This document shows, piece by piece, positions 27,463 to 35,772 of a DNA stretch of 64,000 nucleotides (position 1 is its first letter; every line of letters starts with the position of its first letter). Made by a program: the position numbers and the translations under genes. The stretch lies in assembly GCF_003611475.1 (NCBI RefSeq), contig NZ_RAXT01000008.1:46619-110618 (forward strand). The letters run 5' to 3'. A model generated the notes under the pieces. That model saw nothing but the letters and a program-made list of their open reading frames with translations, did not search any database and had not been told where the DNA came from. The DNA is from Acinetobacter rongchengensis. Its GTDB lineage: Bacteria; Pseudomonadota; Gammaproteobacteria; Pseudomonadales; Moraxellaceae.

Positions 27463-28146
27463 TTAAGCTTTTTGAGTTCGATATGGTTCTTCACATTCGA
27501 CAAAAACATGTTCTGCTTTCGCTTCTGCAATCCATTGTTGCACTGCAACTAGGTTCAATATGCTGTGTATATAGTGTTGATTCACAGCTGATACAGGAAT
27601 GCCATAGCCAATAAAACGCATGACCACGGGAGCGAAGAAAGCATCAACGATACTAAACTCATCACCACACAAAAAACCATTTTGGCTCGGTCGTTCAGCC
27701 CATAAGGTTTCAATCCGTTTCACATCTTGCTGCAGTTGCGAATTTTCAGACCAAAGCTTAGCCCCTACTTCTGCTAAATCTGCATCAAGATTCATACCAC
27801 ATGTGCTACGTAACGCCGTAAAACTGCTATGCATTTCAGCACTCATACATCGTGCACGTGCTCTTTGCTTTGTATCCTTGGGCCATAGTTGTTTTTCGGG
27901 ATACTTTTCTGCTAAATATTCACAAATTGCCAAAGAATCCCAAATTAAAAGCTCGCCATCTCTTAGCGCTGGAACTTTTCCCGTCGGATTGATTGTTAAT
28001 ATCGTTTTTTTAAAAAGACTATCTGGCTGAAAATCATCAAACGCAATCAAATGTTCTTTGAATTGAATATCAAAATGTTTTAAAACGAGCCAAGGACGCA
28101 TAGACCACGTTGAGTAATTTTTATTGCCAATAAATAAGTCTAACAT
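27463..28146 (-). CDS. Glutathione S-transferase family protein
   Basis: 227 aa. The N-terminal thioredoxin-like domain begins LFIGNKNYSTWSMRPWLVLKH, with the glutathione-binding NPTGKVPAL and the ESxA-equivalent WDSLAICEYLAEKYPE. The all-helical C-terminal domain follows from about residue 90. It should conjugate glutathione to or reduce some electrophile; the substrate is unknown. It resembles the E. coli YfcF-like group. It is transcribed alone and is convergent with the diguanylate cyclase. Confidence 0.85.
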   Translation of the reverse strand: MLDLFIGNKNYSTWSMRPWLVLKHFDIQFKEHLIAFDDFQPDSLFKKTILTINPTGKVPALRDGELLIWDSLAICEYLAEKYPEKQLWPKDTKQRARARCMSAEMHSSFTALRSTCGMNLDADLAEVGAKLWSENSQLQQDVKRIETLWAERPSQNGFLCGDEFSIVDAFFAPVVMRFIGYGIPVSAVNQHYIHSILNLVAVQQWIAEAKAEHVFVECEEPYRTQKA

Positions 28147-28255
28147 CAGATAAACTCCTTTTATTTCTTCTCAATTTTTATCATAGAATAACAATATTAG
28201 ACCTATTAAATCGTTTTTATCCCCCTATTTTCGATGAAAAATGAATCCCTTTAGC

Positions 28256-28284
28256 AATAAAAAAGGGTAGCTAGACTACCCTTT
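28256..28284 (-). terminator. Terminator of the outer-membrane protein gene
   Basis: AAAAGGGTAG-CTAGA-CTACCCTTTT, with a T-rich tail on the minus strand, 38 bp after the stop of the beta-barrel gene. Confidence 0.85.
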
Positions 28285-28321
28285 TGCGTATTGTGACTTC
28301 AGTTTTTATGACTATATTGAT

Positions 28322-29089
28322 TTAGAATAAAAATGAAACACCAAAGCCCGCTTTATAGCTGCGATCTTCGCCACTCAAATCGACGCCAATGCTACCATCA
28401 AACTGAGTACGATCATTTAAAGCATAGATCAAGCCAGACGATAGACCATATTCATAGTCCTGACTCTCAGCTTTATGGTAAACAAACTCTGAAAAACCGG
28501 ACAGATTACCAGCAATTTTATAACCCACTGTAGGAATAGCAGTAACAGACCAATCACCATCTTGCACAGCATAGTTCATTACGATTCCAGTATTCACTAA
28601 ATCGTTATATTTATAATCCAAAGCTGTTCCAATGCTATAGATATCATCTTCTGCTGTGAAACCTTCGTTGCCCGTTGCAATCACCGCTTGAGCCAAGATT
28701 GCCATAGACAATTTATCATCATTTAAATCAATGGCTTTTTTAATACCGATAGAAACATCACCCAAACCAGAGTTATCTTCTTTATCGCCTTTGTACTTGG
28801 TTTGTGTCCAAGCTGGACCTTGCCAACCCAATTGCAATTCCATACTTGGCGTCAAACCTGTACGCAATAACATATCACCATTCAGTGTTACTGTTTTTGC
28901 CTTTGCACCATCAATCGTGGTTTCAGTATAAGTTGCACTTGGTAGACCTTGTTCCCATGCTAAGTGCCCTACAGGTGTAATCCCTGTACCAAAGCCCTCT
29001 CCAGGACGATCAAAGGAAAACTCAGCAGCCATTGCACTAACACTTAGGCTTGAAACAAGGACTAGAGTTGCTGTTTTTAAAATTGCCAT
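28322..29089 (-). CDS. Outer-membrane beta-barrel protein (phenol MetA-like transporter family)
   Basis: 255 aa from the ATG at 29089; an in-frame TTG lies four codons upstream. The signal peptide MAILKTATLVLVSSLSVSAMAA is followed by EFSFDRPGEGFGTGITPVGHLAWEQGLP, which with the repeated amphipathic strands and terminal Phe (GVSFLF) fits the 'meta-pathway of phenol degradation' (Phenol_MetA_deg) transporter family. Alternating hydrophobic strands run to the end. The substrate is unknown. It lies just downstream of the ankyrin-like gene, likely in one operon. Confidence 0.75.
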   Translation of the reverse strand: MAILKTATLVLVSSLSVSAMAAEFSFDRPGEGFGTGITPVGHLAWEQGLPSATYTETTIDGAKAKTVTLNGDMLLRTGLTPSMELQLGWQGPAWTQTKYKGDKEDNSGLGDVSIGIKKAIDLNDDKLSMAILAQAVIATGNEGFTAEDDIYSIGTALDYKYNDLVNTGIVMNYAVQDGDWSVTAIPTVGYKIAGNLSGFSEFVYHKAESQDYEYGLSSGLIYALNDRTQFDGSIGVDLSGEDRSYKAGFGVSFLF

Positions 29090-29104
29090 AATCTGACTCA
29101 AAAT

Positions 29105-29647
29105 TTATGCTAATTCTTTAGACATCTTCGCACCGCGACTACGTAGTAACTCTAAAGATTCTTTCTCTTCAGGTAAAGCCTGTGACCAATCTATTTGATC
29201 AAATTCACAATCAAAGAATAGATCACTAATCGAAGATAAGATAGTTTTTCCTTCTTCATCTTTGGTATTTGGGTCAACTTTATAGTCTAATAGCTTTTGA
29301 ATGGCTGGTGTACAAGCTGCACTTGCCGCATCCCATAAAGGGCCGTAACACTCTTCAGCATCCCACAAATAAAAATTTGCTTTGGCTTTGATTAATTCAT
29401 CTAAAATTTCCAAATGTGGCTGCAAATCTTGTACTTTTTGTTCAGCACTAAGCGGTTGTCCTGCTTCATAAGCATCACAAACTTTTTCCCACCATTTAAA
29501 TAGTCCATCAGACCAAATCGAAACTGCTGGACCTTTTTCAGGCTCTATAAAGTTTGGGTCAAATCCATCTGCAAGTAAACGTCGAACTTGAGCAATATCT
29601 AAATCTTCCAAAGCCTGAACAAAAACTTGTTGCTGTGCTGATAACAT
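29105..29647 (-). CDS. Ankyrin-repeat-like protein
   Basis: 180 aa from the ATG at 29647 (frame open further). The segment ALEDLDIAQVRRLLADGFDPN near the start and ACTPAIQKLLDYKVDPNTKDEEGKT near residue 130 are two ankyrin-type helical hairpins, separated by about 90 residues with no clear repeat. No signal peptide. Such proteins are usually protein-interaction modules; the partner is unknown. It ends 15 bp before the start of the outer-membrane protein gene. Confidence 0.7.
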   Translation of the reverse strand: MLSAQQQVFVQALEDLDIAQVRRLLADGFDPNFIEPEKGPAVSIWSDGLFKWWEKVCDAYEAGQPLSAEQKVQDLQPHLEILDELIKAKANFYLWDAEECYGPLWDAASAACTPAIQKLLDYKVDPNTKDEEGKTILSSISDLFFDCEFDQIDWSQALPEEKESLELLRSRGAKMSKELA

Positions 29648-29810
29648 ATTGATCACTCTATTATATTCATATCTACCCATTATGACGAATATTTTCAAAA
29701 TTACTGGAAAAAATTAATTGCCCCTCATTTTTTGATCAAAACGGCATTTATTGTTATTTTCTGACAAAGTTAAACCCTTTTGTAACCGCTGACTAAAATC
29801 TATATACATA

Positions 29811-29834
29811 AAAAAAGCCCCGCAGGGCTCTTTT
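29811..29834 (-). terminator. Terminator of the hibernation-factor gene
   Basis: AGCCC-CGCA-GGGCT flanked by A6 (T6 on the minus strand), directly beyond the stop codon. Confidence 0.85.
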
Positions 29835-29835
29835 C

Positions 29836-30186
29836 TTAAACTTCCTCGTCAACAATTTCAGGTTGACCACCTCGAGGATTCTCTTTTTTCTCAAATACAT
29901 GTTCTAAACTACGTTTTACTCGCTCTATTGCGCCATGTAAGGCCAAATCAATATTTTTTGCTTTATGCGTAACAACCACAGGCTTTAATCCGGCTGCTTT
30001 TGCTTCAACCATACAGCGGATATCATCATCACCACCTTTGTCCCCATTTTCATCACTTAAATGAACCGAAAACTGAGTAATACGTTCACTATGACGTTGA
30101 AATTCCTGATTTAACTCTTCTCTCACATATGTAATCAAACGTTCACTATTTTGTATATTTTTATCTGTACGGATTTCAATGTTCAT
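29836..30186 (-). CDS. HPF/RaiA-family ribosome-associated protein
   Basis: 116 aa. It has the HPF/RaiA fold: MNIEIRTDKNIQNSERLITYVREELN, then SVHLSDENGDKGGDDDIRCMVEAKAAGLKPVVV, and a helix with DLALHGAIERVKRSLEHVFEKK. Family members bind the 30S decoding region to inactivate or dimerise ribosomes in stationary phase. It lacks the C-terminal dimerisation domain of long HPF, so it is the short form. The insert GDKGGDDD is longer than in E. coli HPF. Hibernation activity is inferred, and a RaiA-like role is equally possible. It has its own promoter region and terminator. Confidence 0.85.
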   Translation of the reverse strand: MNIEIRTDKNIQNSERLITYVREELNQEFQRHSERITQFSVHLSDENGDKGGDDDIRCMVEAKAAGLKPVVVTHKAKNIDLALHGAIERVKRSLEHVFEKKENPRGGQPEIVDEEV

Positions 30187-30719
30187 AAAATATTATCCTC
30201 ACATTATCTGAATCTTATTTATTGCACAAAATGATCAATAAGTTTCAATTTTGCGCATGTTTAAAGCTTGCTGTTTACACAGCTGGTCATCTTCAATGAA
30301 TTGGAACTTGTCACTCCTCAATTGAATAAATGAACACCTTTTTATCTGCAGATTCGTGTTCTTATACATTCAATATCAGGCCATATTGAAAAATATGCAA
30401 GCGTATTTTTGAATTTTTTATGAAAACAATATGAAAAATGACAAGTTGTTACTTTGTTATATAATTTTATGATTTTTATATATTTTTTTAATTTAATTTT
30501 CACTATAATATTGCCTATAAAATTAACCGAGAATCGATGGGTCACTCCCCTGTTGTTGGCTTTGATTCGTACTTAAAATAAATTTTTCCTTAGAAATTCT
30601 AAATGAGAAAGTTTCTCTATCTCAATTTTTACATATTTATTTATCTTTCATCTTATTTTCACTTTATTTTTATTTAAGAATCTGTATCCTTGAAGCGCTT
30701 TCTTGGGGGGGAGATTTTC
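30187..30719. other. AT-rich intergenic region between two divergent genes
   Basis: 533 bp. It contains GAACAC...GTGTTC (30332-30361) enclosing ATCTGCAGAT, a hairpin that could be an operator; I cannot assign it. Otherwise low-complexity AT-rich sequence with the promoters of the hibernation factor (minus) and the Tsx channel (plus). Confidence 0.55.
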
Positions 30720-31442
30720 ATGAAACTGACACAAATTGCTGCTATCTGCGCAATCGCTTCTACTGCAACTTTGGCTCAAGCTACACCAGTTTGGCAAGAT
30801 TTTAGTATTACTGGGCTTTATGGTGAAAACTATGAATTAACACCAGATGAGAAACAATCAACAATTACTTTTGAATATGCTGCAAAGCTTCAATATGGTG
30901 ATTTCTTTGCATTTGCTGACCGCACCAATAGTGACGGTCAATCAGATACTTACTTTGAAGTTTCACCACGCCTAAGCTTAGGTGCTGTTTCAGGTAAGAA
31001 ACTTGAATTGGGCCCAATTAAAGATGTGCTGATTGCAACCACTTGGGAAGGTGGTGATGACATGAACAACTACCTTTATGGTGTTGGTGTTGATTTAGCA
31101 ATTCCATATTTCCAATATGCGCAATTGAATTTCTACCGTGCAAACAACGACATTCAAGAAGACGATTATCAAATGACGTTTGTTTATGGCATTCCATTTA
31201 AATTGGCTTCAGAAGAATTCCTTGTAGATGGTTTCCTTGATTGGTCTACTGCTGAAAAAGATGAAGTTGCACATAAAAGCGAGCTTAACTGGACAACGCA
31301 ATGGAAATGGAATGCTGGTAAACACATTTCTCCAAGCACTAAGTTTTATTTAGGTATTGAGCATTCTGTATGGCATAACAAATACGGCGTTCCAAATAAA
31401 GATGAGAACAACGTCAGTGCTCTAGTTAAATATCACTTCTAA
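30720..31442 (+). CDS. Tsx-family nucleoside-specific channel-like outer-membrane protein
   Basis: 240 aa from the ATG at 30720, chosen for the very strong GGGGGGGAG 6-14 nt upstream. A signal peptide (MKLTQIAAICAIASTATLAQA) leads into PVWQDFSITGLYGENYEL, then strands such as FFAFADRTNSDGQSDTYFEV and a terminal aromatic residue (LVKYHF). These match the Channel_Tsx family of 12-stranded barrels that let nucleosides pass the outer membrane. Nucleoside selectivity in Acinetobacter is not proven. The gene stands alone with a terminator after it. Confidence 0.85.
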   Translation: MKLTQIAAICAIASTATLAQATPVWQDFSITGLYGENYELTPDEKQSTITFEYAAKLQYGDFFAFADRTNSDGQSDTYFEVSPRLSLGAVSGKKLELGPIKDVLIATTWEGGDDMNNYLYGVGVDLAIPYFQYAQLNFYRANNDIQEDDYQMTFVYGIPFKLASEEFLVDGFLDWSTAEKDEVAHKSELNWTTQWKWNAGKHISPSTKFYLGIEHSVWHNKYGVPNKDENNVSALVKYHF

Positions 31443-31464
31443 ACGATATTGACATCACCCATTT

Positions 31465-31492
31465 AAAAGCAAGGCTTCTGCCTTGCTTTTTT
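31465..31492 (+). terminator. Terminator of the Tsx-family gene
   Basis: AAAAGCAAGG-CTTCTG-CCTTGCTTTTTT, 23 bp after the stop codon. Confidence 0.9.
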
Positions 31493-31552
31493 ATTGCTCC
31501 AAAACATAATTCTTTTTAAAATAATCATTCAAACTCTCACTTGATTACTTTC

Positions 31553-32056
31553 ATGAATTTCAGAATAAGACCTGCCCAAATATCCGATTTAGAACATATT
31601 ATGCAGATTTACAACCATGAAATATCAACAGGTTTGGCGACATGGAATAGTCAACTCAAAACACTGGAAGACTATCAACAATGGTTTGTAGATTTAACCC
31701 AGCAACAATTTCCAATCTTGGTCGCTGAAGAGCTTTCAAGCCAAGCTATTGCTGGCTTTGCAGACTATTCTAGTTTTAGACAAATCAATGGTTATAAACA
31801 AACTGTCGAACATTCTGTTTATATAGATCCAAAGTTTGCTCGACAGGGTTTAGGTAAAGCCCTCATGCTTCAACTGATTGAATATGCTAAACAACATCAT
31901 ATTCATGTGATGGTTGCAGCAATTGACTATGAAAACACAGGTTCAATTTATCTCCATACCCAACTCGGCTTTAAACAAACAGGCTATATGCCACAAGTCG
32001 GACAAAAATTTGGACAATGGCGTGATTTGGTCTTGATGCAACTGAATTTTGATTAA
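31553..32056 (+). CDS. GNAT N-acetyltransferase, phosphinothricin-acetyltransferase-like
   Basis: 167 aa from the ATG at 31553. The acetyl-CoA loop is RQGLGKALM in motif A; before it stands EHSVYIDPKFA, and LHTQLGFKQTGYM in motif B, in the order typical of the PAT/Bar subgroup (IRPAQISDLEHIMQIYNHEI at the start). That subgroup acetylates phosphinothricin, methionine sulfoximine or related amines; the real substrate here is unknown. It is followed after 29 bp by a secreted protein gene on the same strand. Confidence 0.83.
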   Translation: MNFRIRPAQISDLEHIMQIYNHEISTGLATWNSQLKTLEDYQQWFVDLTQQQFPILVAEELSSQAIAGFADYSSFRQINGYKQTVEHSVYIDPKFARQGLGKALMLQLIEYAKQHHIHVMVAAIDYENTGSIYLHTQLGFKQTGYMPQVGQKFGQWRDLVLMQLNFD

Positions 32057-32085
32057 ATACTGATACAAAATTCGAGATGATCAAA

Positions 32086-32826
32086 ATGAATCAAACATTA
32101 CTCAAAACAATATTTTTCGCAACAGGCATTTTACTGGCGTCTCATAGCCATGCAGAATTTTCATATGAACAAGAATTACAACAAGGCTGTGCTAAAATCA
32201 AACAATACCGTCAATCTGGTCAAAAATTTTATCAGCAAAAAAATTATAAAAAGGCTTTAGAGCCTTTTCAAAATCAAGCCTCATGGTCAGCATTTTGCTT
32301 AAGCCTAAAGGATGAAAGTGGTATTCAAATTTCAGAAAAAGACGTCGATATCGCCAATAATAATGTTGGTTTAACTTATGCCAAATTAGCGAAACCCTTA
32401 TGGGCTAGGGCTTGGTTTCAAATTAATACTCAATCAGAAATCAGTCAATTTAATTTAAAACAATTAGCTACACCTAAAAAGCAAACCGATTTATCAGGCG
32501 AATACGTCAATTATGCAGGTTATGGCGCATGGAACTACATTAGCGTAAAAAAGCATAATCAAAAATATAACATTGAATTTAATGGTGTTTATATGGGCAT
32601 TCGTAGTCTGATATATGGCCCTAACCTAGGTCAATTTGAAACCACCATGCCACTCAATCATAACAAAGCAAGAACCCAAGAATGTGCGATTGATTTAGCT
32701 TTTGGTTTTAATGCTCAAGTTGGAAATTTTGTCTCCGTCAATCAAAAGCAAAACTTATCCGATTGTGGATATTTTGGACACAATGTTTCTGCAAATGGTA
32801 TCTATCAAAAAGTGGAAAATCGATAA
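32086..32826 (+). CDS. Secreted protein of unknown function
   Basis: 246 aa from the ATG at 32086; an ATG at 32077 is in the same frame. Signal peptide MNQTLLKTIFFATGILLASHSHAEFS. Residues 30-60 are a TPR-like helix pair (QKFYQQKNYKKALEPFQNQ) and then a cysteine pair region. The C-terminal half is rich in Gly, Tyr and Asn (SGEYVNYAGYGAWNYISVKKHN) and may be beta-sheet. No known family is recognised. It probably functions in the periplasm. Confidence 0.7.
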   Translation: MNQTLLKTIFFATGILLASHSHAEFSYEQELQQGCAKIKQYRQSGQKFYQQKNYKKALEPFQNQASWSAFCLSLKDESGIQISEKDVDIANNNVGLTYAKLAKPLWARAWFQINTQSEISQFNLKQLATPKKQTDLSGEYVNYAGYGAWNYISVKKHNQKYNIEFNGVYMGIRSLIYGPNLGQFETTMPLNHNKARTQECAIDLAFGFNAQVGNFVSVNQKQNLSDCGYFGHNVSANGIYQKVENR

Positions 32827-33152
32827 TCGAATTGGGACCAATCAATATTATTAATATAAATCAAGCCACTACTGTTTTTTGATCTATTAACCCTACCACG
32901 ATATGACTATCGTGGTAGGCTGTATGGATGCCGCCGTTGGGCAAGGGCGATAATATCCCCTTTGTTCAACAGGATTGGGTTACCTTACGGAGCAATACCT
33001 CCTCATCTTTCAAAGTAACAAACGCCTACGCAAATTGTTTTAAAATTTTCATTATCATTGAGGCAATTCAAACTATTAATTTGCTTTACAGAATATTATT
33101 AAAAACCCCTTCCCTTTTGTAAAAGAAAGTTAGTAAGGACTCAAGCTGAAAA
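32827..33152. repeat. Intergenic repeat region with hairpins
   Basis: 326 bp without a gene. CCTACCACGATA-TGAC-TATCGTGGTAGG (32892-32919) is a perfect 12-bp stem without a T-run. Further on the block CGGAGCAATACCTCCTC plus ATCTTTCAAA (32986 on) resembles the 55881-55910 element (CGGAGCACGCTCCTC, ATCTTTGAAA). I read these as members of a dispersed repeat family. No terminator for urtE is clear. Confidence 0.6.
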
Positions 33153-33851
33153 TCAAATCGCCACTAAATCTCGAATCCCCTGCTCAGGCATTTCTATCCC
33201 TAATCCTTGAGCAACGACTTGGCCACGTGCCATGACGGTATAATTGTCTGCTAGTTCTTCTGCAAAATCATAAAATTGCTCAACCAAGACGATTGCCATT
33301 TCACCACGGTCTGCCAATTTACGAATTACCCGACCAATATCTTTAATAATAGAAGGCTGAATACCCTCAGTCGGTTCATCTAAAATCAATACTTTAGGCT
33401 CTGATGCTAAGGCACGTGCAATTGCCAATTGCTGTTGCTGACCGCCTGATAGGTCACCACCACGGCGATATTTCATTTCGTCTAATACAGGAAAGATTTG
33501 GTATAAATGCTCAGGTACTTTTCGGGTTTTTGCACCTGAAAATTTTGCCATACCAATCAAAATATTTTCCTCAACCGTCAATGTTGAAAAAATATCACGG
33601 CCTTGTGGTACATAGGCCAAACCCGCACGTACGCGTTGTTCAGGGCTCATTTTGGAAATGTCTTTGCCATCTAATAAAATTTGCCCTGATTTAATCGGTA
33701 AAATCCCCATTAAACATTTTAATAAAGTGGTCTTACCGACCCCATTTCGCCCTAAAATCACAGAACATTCCCCAATCGGCGCTTGCAAAGTCACATCACG
33801 TAGAATGTGACTGCCACCATAAAACTGATTGACGTCTTTAACTTCTAACAT
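33153..33851 (-). CDS. urtE: Urea ABC transporter ATPase UrtE
   Basis: 232 aa. Walker A GRNGVGKTT near residue 36, the ABC signature LSGGQQQQLAIARAL and Walker B VLILDEPTEGIQP are all intact. The order of genes urtA-B-C-D-E and the LivF-like sequence identify UrtE, one of two ATPases of the urea importer. It is the last gene of the operon, starting 10 bp after the urtD stop. Confidence 0.94.
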   Translation of the reverse strand: MLEVKDVNQFYGGSHILRDVTLQAPIGECSVILGRNGVGKTTLLKCLMGILPIKSGQILLDGKDISKMSPEQRVRAGLAYVPQGRDIFSTLTVEENILIGMAKFSGAKTRKVPEHLYQIFPVLDEMKYRRGGDLSGGQQQQLAIARALASEPKVLILDEPTEGIQPSIIKDIGRVIRKLADRGEMAIVLVEQFYDFAEELADNYTVMARGQVVAQGLGIEMPEQGIRDLVAI

Positions 33852-33861
33852 GCTGTTCCCC

Positions 33862-34698
33862 TTAACGGCCTAAATATTTTTCAATCACATCTTCATTAGC
33901 TTGGACTTCTGCCAGTGTGCCTTCGGCAAGAATTGCACCTTGTGCAAGCACGGTGACTTTTTCACTAATGCTGTCGATAAAACTCATATCGTGTTCCACT
34001 ACGATCAAAGTGTGGTTCTTTTTCAATTCTAAGCACAATTCAGCTGTACGCTCTGTTTCTGCATCCGTCATGCCCGCAACAGGTTCATCCAATAAAATCA
34101 ACTTTGGACGTTGCATCAACAGCATGCCTATTTCAAGCCATTGCTTTTGACCATGTGACAATAAGCCTGCTGGTTTTTGAACAAACTCCTGTAAACGGAT
34201 TTGTTCTAAGGACTCATCCAACGCCAATTGTGCATCAGGTGCAAGTTTGCTGAAAAAGCTCTTTTTTACCGTTTTATCTTTTGGCGCAGCCAGTAACAAA
34301 TTTTCCATCACTGTAAAATTTTCAAATACCGTCGGTTTTTGAAATTTACGGCCGATCCCTGCTTCTGCAATTTGTTCTGTACTCATTTTGGCTAAATCAT
34401 AATTTTGTCCAAAAAAAGCGGTACCTTGTGTAGGCCGTGTTTTACCCGTGATCACATCCATCAACGTAGTTTTTCCTGCACCATTGGGACCAATGATGCA
34501 GCGTAATTCACCTTCTTCGATATAAAGAGACAAATCATTTAATGCACGAAAGGAATCAAACCAAACACTGACTTTCTCTAAATACAGCGCAATACCATGA
34601 CTGAAATCAGCACCCTCTGCTTTTGGTCGACCATAACCTTCACCAATTTGCCCACCATGTGGAGCATTCAAACCCAAATCTGAAAGTAGTGCTGACAT
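33862..34698 (-). CDS. urtD: Urea ABC transporter ATPase UrtD
   Basis: 278 aa, LivG-like. Walker A GPNGAGKTTLMDVITGKTRPTQG near residue 72, LSHGQKQWLEIGMLLM as the signature region and LILLDEPVAGMTDAETE as Walker B. The N-terminal 35 residues are an extension typical of UrtD. Its start overlaps the urtC stop by one base (translational coupling). Confidence 0.94.
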   Translation of the reverse strand: MSALLSDLGLNAPHGGQIGEGYGRPKAEGADFSHGIALYLEKVSVWFDSFRALNDLSLYIEEGELRCIIGPNGAGKTTLMDVITGKTRPTQGTAFFGQNYDLAKMSTEQIAEAGIGRKFQKPTVFENFTVMENLLLAAPKDKTVKKSFFSKLAPDAQLALDESLEQIRLQEFVQKPAGLLSHGQKQWLEIGMLLMQRPKLILLDEPVAGMTDAETERTAELCLELKKNHTLIVVEHDMSFIDSISEKVTVLAQGAILAEGTLAEVQANEDVIEKYLGR

Positions 34699-35768
34699 TA
34701 GTGATCCTCCTTTTTAAAACGCTCAAATAATCCGATCACACCTTTAGGAAGGAAAATAGTTACGACAATAAACAATGCACCAAGGATCAATAACCATGCT
34801 TCTGGATAAGCCACCGTAAAGTAAGTTTTAACAGCATTGATTAAACCTGCACCTAGGATTGGGCCAATCAAAGTACCACGTCCACCTGCCGCCACCCAAA
34901 CTGCCATTTCAATTGAATTTACAGGATTCATTTCACTTGGATTGATAATCCCTGCTTGTGGTACATAAAGTGCGCCTGCAATACCCGCGATAACAGCCGA
35001 TAAAACCCATGCAGATAACTTGTACCACAGCGTACGATAACCGAGATATTGCAACCGATTTTCACTGTCACGAATTGCTCCCAATACTCGTCCATAAGGT
35101 CGATTCATTAAACTCCGTAAACCCATAAAGCAAAGTAATAAGGCGAGTGCCGTTAGAAAACACAATGTTGCTCGCATAGAAGCTGAGGTTATGTCTAAGC
35201 CTAAAATCGTTTTAAAACCAGTAAAGCCATTGTTCCCACCAAAACCAGTTTCATTACGGAAGAACAATAAAGCTGCAGCAAAGGTCATGGCTTGCGTGAT
35301 AATAGAAAAATAGACTCCTTTAATTTTGGAACGAAATGCAAAGAATCCAAAAATAAAAGCGATCACACCTGGTACTAAAACGACCAGTGCCAAAGCCCAA
35401 ACAAAGTGCTCAGTTCCAACCCAATACCAAGGTAATTCAGTCCAGCTTAAAAACCGCATAAAATCGGGTAATTGGTCACCTGCTGACTCACGCATTAAAT
35501 ACATACCAAAGGCATACCCTCCCAAGGCAAAATATAAGCCATGCCCTAAACTGAGGATGCCTGCATAGCCCCAAACCAAATCTAAAGCCAAGGCAACCAA
35601 AGCTAAACACATGATTTTCCCAATCAAGGTTACCCAATACGCTGAAAGATGTAACGCAGAATCCTGTGGTAAAAGATGAAACCAAGGCAAGAGCAACATC
35701 ACAGCGAAACAGACGGCTATCGCCATGGCGCTATAGGGTTTATCTGAAAGTAATGAGGTGATTTTCAT
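34698..35768 (-). CDS. urtC: Urea ABC transporter permease UrtC
   Basis: 356 aa from the ATG at 35768; frame open further. LivM-like permease with about ten transmembrane segments, including the region LVWGYAGILSLGHGLYFALGGYAFGMYLM and the ATPase-contact EAA-like loop with GALYVPQAGIINPSEM. It starts 4 bp after urtB ends. Together with UrtB it forms the inner-membrane channel of the transporter. Confidence 0.93.
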   Translation of the reverse strand: MKITSLLSDKPYSAMAIAVCFAVMLLLPWFHLLPQDSALHLSAYWVTLIGKIMCLALVALALDLVWGYAGILSLGHGLYFALGGYAFGMYLMRESAGDQLPDFMRFLSWTELPWYWVGTEHFVWALALVVLVPGVIAFIFGFFAFRSKIKGVYFSIITQAMTFAAALLFFRNETGFGGNNGFTGFKTILGLDITSASMRATLCFLTALALLLCFMGLRSLMNRPYGRVLGAIRDSENRLQYLGYRTLWYKLSAWVLSAVIAGIAGALYVPQAGIINPSEMNPVNSIEMAVWVAAGGRGTLIGPILGAGLINAVKTYFTVAYPEAWLLILGALFIVVTIFLPKGVIGLFERFKKEDH

Positions 35769-35772
35769 TGGC